From assembly GCA_025927665.1 (NCBI GenBank), contig JAICKZ010000125.1:1-8955 (forward strand): a DNA stretch of 8,955 nt, in the 5' to 3' direction. Position numbers and translations under genes: made by a program. Each line of letters opens with the position of its first letter. Positions within the stretch are counted from its first letter, which is position 1. A model generated the notes under the pieces. That model searched no databases and had not been told where the DNA came from. It was given only the letters and a program-made list of their open reading frames with translations. The DNA is from Steroidobacteraceae bacterium. Lineage in GTDB: Bacteria > Pseudomonadota > Gammaproteobacteria > Steroidobacterales > Steroidobacteraceae. This document shows, piece after piece, positions 5,666 through 8,955 of the stretch.

Positions 5666-8600
5666 ATGTGGATTATTCGAGCTGCACTTAAACGTCCTTA
5701 TACATTCATTGTATTCGCGATTGTGATCGCATTGTTTGGAGTCATGTCGGCGCTACGAACGCCAACGGATATTTTTCCGAACATCAAGTTGCCCGTCGTC
5801 AGCATTGTGTGGACTTATATTGGTCTTCCTCCCGGTGACATGTCAGACCGTATCGTGACTTATTACGAACGACAGATGACCACAACGGTGAATGACATCG
5901 ATCATATCGAGTCACAGTCATTGCAAGGCGTTGGTGTCATCAAGGTATTCTTTCATCCGGATGTCAACATCGACACTGCACTTAGTCAGGTCACGGCGGT
6001 GTCACAAACCGTACTCAAGCGCCTGCCGCCAGGCATCACGCCGCCACAGATTCTCAGTTACAACGCATCGAGCGTTCCTATTCTGCAACTCGCCCTGTCC
6101 GGCAAGAAACTATCGGATCAACAATTATACGATCTTTCAAACAATTTCATTCGTCCGCAATTGGCGCAAGTGGAAGGAGCGGCGATTCCCTCTCCATATG
6201 GTGGAAAAGCACGACAAATACAAGTGGACCTCGATCCCAATGCACTGCATGAGAAAAATCTTTCCGCCCAAGATGTGTCCAGCGCCATCCTTGCGCAGAA
6301 TCTCATCCTGCCATCAGGTACTGAAAAGATCGGCAAGTTCGAGTACAGCATCAAACTTAACGCGAGCCCTACACAGCTTGATGAACTCAACAATCTACCG
6401 ATCAAGAAAGTCAATGGAGCGACCATTTACCTTCGCGATGTTGCTCATGTCCGCGATGGATATTCTCCACAGCAGAATGTCGTACGCGTAGATGGACATC
6501 GTTCGGTACTGACCACAATCCAAAAGAATGGCACTGTCTCGACGTTGGATATTATTTCGCATGTGAAGCAGTTGCTACCGATCATCAAGGCAGGTGCACC
6601 TGCGGATCTTAATATTGATCTGGTGGGTGATCAGTCAGTGTTCGTTAAATCTGCCGTGTTCAGTGTCGTTAAAGAAGGTGTCATCGCCGCGATTCTGACG
6701 GGCCTCATGATTCTGCTATTTCTTGGCAGCTTGCGATCGACCATCATCATTACGCTGTCGATTCCCCTGGCGGTACTGGCCTCACTCATCATGCTGTCAA
6801 TGATTGGTGAAACCATCAATATCATGACGCTCAGTGGTCTTGCACTCGCGGTGGGAATCTTGGTGGATGATGCAACCGTCACGATTGAAAACATCAACTG
6901 GCATCTTGAACAAGGCAAAGATGTAGAAACCGCCATCATGGATGGCGGCAACCAAATTGTCATACCCGCATTGTTCTCGCTGTTATGCATCTGCATCGTG
7001 TTCGTGCCGATGTTTTACCTGCAAGGCGTTGCTCGCTATCTCTTCGTACCCATGGCCGAAGCAGTGGTCTTCGCACTAATCGCCTCCTTCGTGCTGTCGC
7101 GTACCCTGGTGCCAACACTGGCGAAGTATCTGCTGCGCAGTCATGGGCCGGCGCGGCAACATGCAACAGGTCATCTTGAATACGTGATGGGTTCGCATGC
7201 GGATGATGGAAAGATCGCAGGCCCGCATAATTTCTTTGCCAGATTTCAATTGGCATTCGAGCAGAAATTTGCAGCGTTACGCAATCATTACCAATTGATG
7301 CTCTCTCTTGCAGTGGAGCATCGACGCAGGTTCATCGCCGGCTTTCTGACCGTGGTAGGTCTTTCGTTTCTGCTGGTACCCGCGTTAGGTGAAAATTTCT
7401 TTCCATCGGTCGATGCCGGACAAATCAAATTGCACATTCGTGCACAGACAGGCACCAGAATTGAAGAAACCTCCAGACTGTGTGATCAGATTGAATATAC
7501 GATCCGTCACTTCATCCCTCCCGCTGAACTTAAAGGAGTGGTTGATAACATTGGCTTGCCGGTCAGCGGTATCAATATCACTTATAGTAATTCTGCACCC
7601 ATAGGACCTGCGGATGCAGACATTCTCATATCGCTGAATGAAAATCATCATCCCACCGAGGGTTACATCCAGACATTGCGTGAACGCCTGCCACGAATGT
7701 ATCCGGGTATAACGTTTGCATTTCTGCCTGCGGACATTGTCAGCCAGATTCTAAACTTCGGGTTACCGGCCCCGATTGATATACAGATTGTGGGAATGAA
7801 GCGCGATGCGAACCGCGACTATGCTGCTTCGTTGCTGCAGAAAATCAAGCACATTCCTGGCGTCACGGATCTGCGGATTCAACAGGCTTTCAATCAACCT
7901 GAGTTACGGGTCAGTGTTGATCGTACTCGCGCCAGCGAAGTAGGGCTGACTGAACGCGATGTAGCAAATAGTTTGCTGGTTTCACTCTCAGGCAGTGCGC
8001 AGACCGCGCCCACGTTCTGGGTGAATCCTGGAAACCATGTGTCTTATCCGCTGGTCGCACAAATGCCGCAATATCGAATCAACAGTCTCAATGATTTGCA
8101 GAACATTGCCATCACCGGCGGTAGCACATCTCAGCCGCAGCTTCTGGGCGGGCTTGCAGATATCACTCGTTCACAATCCGAAGGCGTCGTCTCTCATTAC
8201 GATGTGCAGCCAGCGATTGATCTCTACGCGAATGTACATGGACGCGATCTGGGTGCCGTTGCCAAGGAAATACAACAAGCCATCGATGCTTCTACTGGAA
8301 ATGTACCCAAAGGATCGACAGTGACATTGCGCGGTCAAGTGGCAACAATGTTTGAAGCGTACTCGAGTTTGCTGCTTGGAATCGCGGGCGCAATGGTTTT
8401 GATATACCTGTTGATCGTCATCGACTTTCAATCTTGGCTTGATCCTTTCGTCATCATCACTGCATTGCCAGCAGCACTGGCTGGCATTGTCTGGATGCTT
8501 TTCATCACCGGTACCACACTAAGTGTTCCAGCACTGACTGGTGCAATCATGTGCATGGGTGTTGCAACGGCGAACAGCATTCTGGTGATTAGTTTTGCAC

Positions 8601-8896
8601 GAGAGCGCATGGCACTGGGCAAGGATCCGATTACTGCAGCACTGGAAGCAGGCTTTACGCGTTTCCGTCCTGTATTGATGACTGCATTGGCCATGATCAT
8701 TGGCATGGCACCTATGGCGCTTGGCTTAGGAGAAGGCGGCGAACAGAACGCTCCTTTGGGTCGTGCGGTCATTGGTGGTCTCGTGTTTGGCACCATTGCG
8801 ACGCTGTTTTTCGTACCCGTCGTATTCGGCATGCTGCATTCGCGGCAAAAAATCACTGTACCTGAAAATCGACTCCAACCGGCCATCTCAACCTGA
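5666..8896 (+). CDS. RND-family efflux transporter permease
   Basis: A 1076-residue inner-membrane pump of the AcrB/ACR_tran family, which exports substrates from the periplasm or membrane by proton antiport through a tripartite complex. The length and twelve helices fit the family: about 11-30, 336-355, 358-380, 387-408, 432-452, 463-483, then 555-573, 898-918, 924-946, 953-975, 1000-1020 and 1035-1057, with two large periplasmic loops (31-335 and 574-897). The proton-relay acids D401 and D402 are present in GILVDDATVTIEN of helix 4. In helix 10 the motif is GVATANSIL, so the position of AcrB K940 is A969, while N970 and the following R1001-P1002 are kept. GAAGG at 5654-5658 lies 7 bp before the ATG. 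A 70-bp gap without terminator follows the lipoprotein gene, so cotranscription is likely. The substrate is unknown; the helix-4 acids point to a drug-type rather than a CusA-type metal pump. Confidence 0.95.
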   Translation: MWIIRAALKRPYTFIVFAIVIALFGVMSALRTPTDIFPNIKLPVVSIVWTYIGLPPGDMSDRIVTYYERQMTTTVNDIDHIESQSLQGVGVIKVFFHPDVNIDTALSQVTAVSQTVLKRLPPGITPPQILSYNASSVPILQLALSGKKLSDQQLYDLSNNFIRPQLAQVEGAAIPSPYGGKARQIQVDLDPNALHEKNLSAQDVSSAILAQNLILPSGTEKIGKFEYSIKLNASPTQLDELNNLPIKKVNGATIYLRDVAHVRDGYSPQQNVVRVDGHRSVLTTIQKNGTVSTLDIISHVKQLLPIIKAGAPADLNIDLVGDQSVFVKSAVFSVVKEGVIAAILTGLMILLFLGSLRSTIIITLSIPLAVLASLIMLSMIGETINIMTLSGLALAVGILVDDATVTIENINWHLEQGKDVETAIMDGGNQIVIPALFSLLCICIVFVPMFYLQGVARYLFVPMAEAVVFALIASFVLSRTLVPTLAKYLLRSHGPARQHATGHLEYVMGSHADDGKIAGPHNFFARFQLAFEQKFAALRNHYQLMLSLAVEHRRRFIAGFLTVVGLSFLLVPALGENFFPSVDAGQIKLHIRAQTGTRIEETSRLCDQIEYTIRHFIPPAELKGVVDNIGLPVSGINITYSNSAPIGPADADILISLNENHHPTEGYIQTLRERLPRMYPGITFAFLPADIVSQILNFGLPAPIDIQIVGMKRDANRDYAASLLQKIKHIPGVTDLRIQQAFNQPELRVSVDRTRASEVGLTERDVANSLLVSLSGSAQTAPTFWVNPGNHVSYPLVAQMPQYRINSLNDLQNIAITGGSTSQPQLLGGLADITRSQSEGVVSHYDVQPAIDLYANVHGRDLGAVAKEIQQAIDASTGNVPKGSTVTLRGQVATMFEAYSSLLLGIAGAMVLIYLLIVIDFQSWLDPFVIITALPAALAGIVWMLFITGTTLSVPALTGAIMCMGVATANSILVISFARERMALGKDPITAALEAGFTRFRPVLMTALAMIIGMAPMALGLGEGGEQNAPLGRAVIGGLVFGTIATLFFVPVVFGMLHSRQKITVPENRLQPAIST

Positions 8897-8911
8897 TTAC
8901 AGAGAAACATC

Positions 8912-8955
8912 ATGTCAACCACCGAAGATCATCAACATTTTTTTCGCAAGCTCCG
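8912..8955 (+). CDS. Start of the next operon gene, probably RND membrane-fusion (adaptor) protein
   Basis: Only 14 codons are visible: ATG at 8912 gives MSTTEDHQHFFRKL before the window ends. It starts 15 nt after the pump stop, with a weak AGAG at 8901-8904, 7 bp upstream. Nothing in these residues proves the family. A HlyD/AcrA-type adaptor is inferred because the pump needs one and none is present upstream; a charged N-terminal tail before a membrane anchor is common in such proteins. Confidence 0.55.
   Translation, partial: MSTTEDHQHFFRKL

Noticed and set aside
8428..8922. 164-codon minus-strand frame antisense to the pump end
   Set aside because: Mirror of the helix-rich C-terminal coding region of the RND gene; the Met/Ala/Pro-rich translation is typical of such shadows.
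1..8955. Insertion sequence, CRISPR array, tRNA or prophage remnants
   Set aside because: No transposase or integrase frame, no regularly spaced long repeats, no cloverleaf-like sequence and no abrupt composition change were seen.

Overview
The window is a stretch of Gram-negative chromosome with balanced base composition. The genes point to a proteobacterium, probably near the beta/gamma boundary: a signal-peptide porin ending in Phe, an outer-membrane lipoprotein signal, and an RND pump with its adaptor gene. No mobile element, RNA gene or CRISPR array is visible. The genus cannot be fixed from the sequence.

Layout. (1) 1-601, minus strand: the first 200 codons of pyrG (CTP synthase), cut by the window edge. 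(2) 602-1326: a 725-bp divergent intergenic region with no convincing gene. It is unusually rich in GTCAT elements, including a good match to the enterobacterial pho-box consensus facing the porin (1067-1084), a second that faces pyrG (748-765), a weaker third repeat (1142-1159), and TTGCAA palindromes. (3) 1327-2676, plus: a 449-residue outer-membrane porin, closed by a strong intrinsic terminator (2707-2745). (4) 2925 to the right edge, plus: a probable operon of OmpR-type response regulator, HAMP-type sensor histidine kinase, small outer-membrane lipoprotein, RND efflux permease and the first 14 codons of a further gene, probably the membrane-fusion adaptor. The first three genes are joined by ATGA start/stop overlaps. 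The promoter in front has three TAAT elements exactly 11 bp apart, ending 9 bp before a -10-like hexamer, as expected of a promoter activated by an OmpR/PhoB-class regulator.

How it fits together. The kinase and regulator probably control their own operon and so the pump: an envelope or toxicant signal is sensed in the periplasm, the regulator is phosphorylated at D51, binds the 11-bp repeats and raises transcription of the pump. The lipoprotein, of no family I can name, lies between sensor and pump and may be an accessory of either. The porin is a separate unit; its upstream region suggests control by phosphate starvation (PhoB) rather than by the neighbouring two-component system. The least expected signals are the pho-box-like repeats and the 11-bp TAAT triad. 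No wholly new system is evident.
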